Below are positions 62,585 through 64,000 of a DNA stretch of 64,000 nt, one piece after another; positions within the stretch are counted from its first letter, which is position 1; each line of letters begins with the position of its first letter. Source of the stretch: Brevipalpus yothersi. Lineage: Eukaryota > Arthropoda > Arachnida > Trombidiformes > Tenuipalpidae. Under the pieces are notes generated by a model. That model did not search any database and had not been told where the DNA came from. It worked only from the letters and a program-made list of their open reading frames with translations. Position numbers and translations under genes: made by a program. Where the stretch lies: contig QZCP01000100.1 in the NCBI GenBank assembly GCA_003956705.1, forward strand, positions 165,112 through 229,111. Direction: 5' to 3'.

Positions 62585-64000
62585 GTAAGTATTGTTGAAC
62601 CCGAAAAACAGCTGAGGGAATACCCTCCTAATTCCATTGAACTTTTGCAATTATTGACATTTAAAGGAGGGATCTTGAGAATGGGTTGAAAAAGAAGAAT
62701 GTCTCTCGAGACAAGTCAAAATACTCCAGATCAGATGTTAAAGTAGAGGATTGAATGAGTGAATCCTTGAATAATTCTTCAAGAGTGTCACCATTGGAAA
62801 AGTTTGATATGCCTATAGCTGTCTTTTCATGTCATAAGGCACATCAAAACAAATGAAACAGATCAGTTCTATGAGAAACAATCATTTAAGAGTGGTAACC
62901 CTTCTGGCAAACAAATAGTTACAATTCAAAAGGACAAAATTTTCTTTTGTAATTGTATTAGAGAAATGATTTATTTTACTCTCTCTCTCTCTTTCTCTCC
63001 CAAATGAGAGTATGCTTGAGCTCTTCATATAAATTGGAGGTTTCCGTTCAAGAAGATAATCGATGATGCTCCATCTTTCACACCAGTTTCTTTTATTCTA
63101 TACCCTTTTTCGATGCCTTTCTCGCTCTCATTTCTTGACTATCTTATTCAGCCACTCAGAACAAATAACTCAAATGATAAATCAAAAGTGATGATGACCA
63201 ATCCGGAAGGCCATCGAGTCAGTGAAGCTCACAGTTAAGACAATGAGAGCGAGAAAAAGAAAGAGAAAGAGAAGCAAAAAAACATCATGTCTCAGAACAG
63301 AATCATCCCGAGTAGGAAAAGAGAGAATCTCAATGATGTAAACGTATTTTGACCGAGCGAAGAATATGGTTTTTTGTTCTCTCCAGCAATACTTGATATA
63401 TTGAGGAAAAGAGAAAGAGAGGAGAGAAAGAAAGAAAGAAAGAGAGAGAGAAAGTGAGCACGTCGAGATCACACACACACAATGAATGTTGGAAGCTTGT
63501 CGCTGAAGAATGTGGTGTATGTCCATCAAATTGATGAATCTGGTTAGAGGCTTAGTCGAGATCAATGAAAGTTTTTCGCTGCCATTTGCTGTCCACTTTA
63601 CCATTTTCTATGGATGATTCGTTCACATCTTTTGCGACCTCCTTTCTCTTTCTTCACTTCTCATCCAACATCCATTCAGCTTTTTTCCCAACCAATACGT
63701 TCGATTCCATGGGAATAAAACTATGGGAAAATGAAGTTGAAGAAAGTGAGCATTTGATGGCCACTTTCTTTACTTATTCTCCTCTCTCTGATTTTTCCTC
63801 TTCTCCTTCCATCACTTGTATTCCCTATTCTTCCATGGCTAACCTCGACCATATCTTTCGCTCTCCCTCTCAGGCAACCAGATAATAAATCAAATTATCT
63901 CTCATCTTTACTTTCTCTCTCTCTCTCTCTCTTATACCTTATCAGCCTGATACTCATTCATCATCATGCTTTCTAGCATCGTTTTCTTGCTCAAGTCTCT
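62585..64000 (+). other. Dscam-like gene, intron after Ig3 (open-ended)
   Basis: Sequence after the donor GTAAGT at 62585 to the right edge. No Ig-domain exon is recognised. Short CT tracts lie at about 62979-62999 and 63915-63933. Confidence 0.6.

Overview
The window is arthropod nuclear DNA. It has AT-rich non-coding sequence, spliced genes with GT-AG introns, very many (GA)n/(CT)n microsatellites and (GAT/ATC)n runs, and protein sequences that read most easily against Drosophila and other arthropods. The mix of compact housekeeping genes and low-complexity repeats fits an acariform (astigmatid-type) mite, but that placement is inference. I see no bacterial, viral or transposon genes and no tRNA or rRNA gene.

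Layout, left to right. 1-18857 (minus strand) is the 5' part of a phospholipase C-beta gene of the Plc21C/PLCB1 class. Three coding exons (PH domain and EF-hands) lie at 18759-18857, 17657-18264 and 11290-11477; the catalytic part is not found and must lie beyond the left edge or in exons I could not recognise. 18858-22880 is the divergent intergenic region. 22881-38104 (plus) is a complete five-exon prohormone convertase 2 (amontillado), including the Asp in the oxyanion position that is diagnostic of PC2. 39958-41288 (plus) is a two-exon NDRG gene. 44313-47574 (plus) is a five-exon WDR86-like beta-propeller gene. 47969-48900 (minus) is the ribosomal protein gene RpS15, with two U14 (SNORD14) box C/D snoRNAs in its introns. 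49321-50616 (minus) is a coiled-coil protein I do not recognise. It shares a short divergent promoter with the mitotic checkpoint gene bub3 at 51070-52183 (plus). 52937-62584 (plus) is the 5' part of a Dscam-type immunoglobulin cell-adhesion gene (Ig1 to Ig3), which runs off the right edge.

Functional themes: PLC-beta, PC2 and Dscam are typical neuronal/neuroendocrine genes and have long repeat-filled introns. The 44-53 kb stretch is compact and holds the growth and cell-division genes (RpS15 with its snoRNAs, the coiled-coil gene, bub3). The most notable items are the paired U14 snoRNAs in RpS15, a CTCF-like motif upstream of three genes, and the E2F/CRE/CTCF-like bidirectional promoter that ties an unrecognised coiled-coil gene to bub3.

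Exon boundaries were placed by hand from reading frame, splice consensus and family knowledge. UTRs and transcription starts are mostly not defined.
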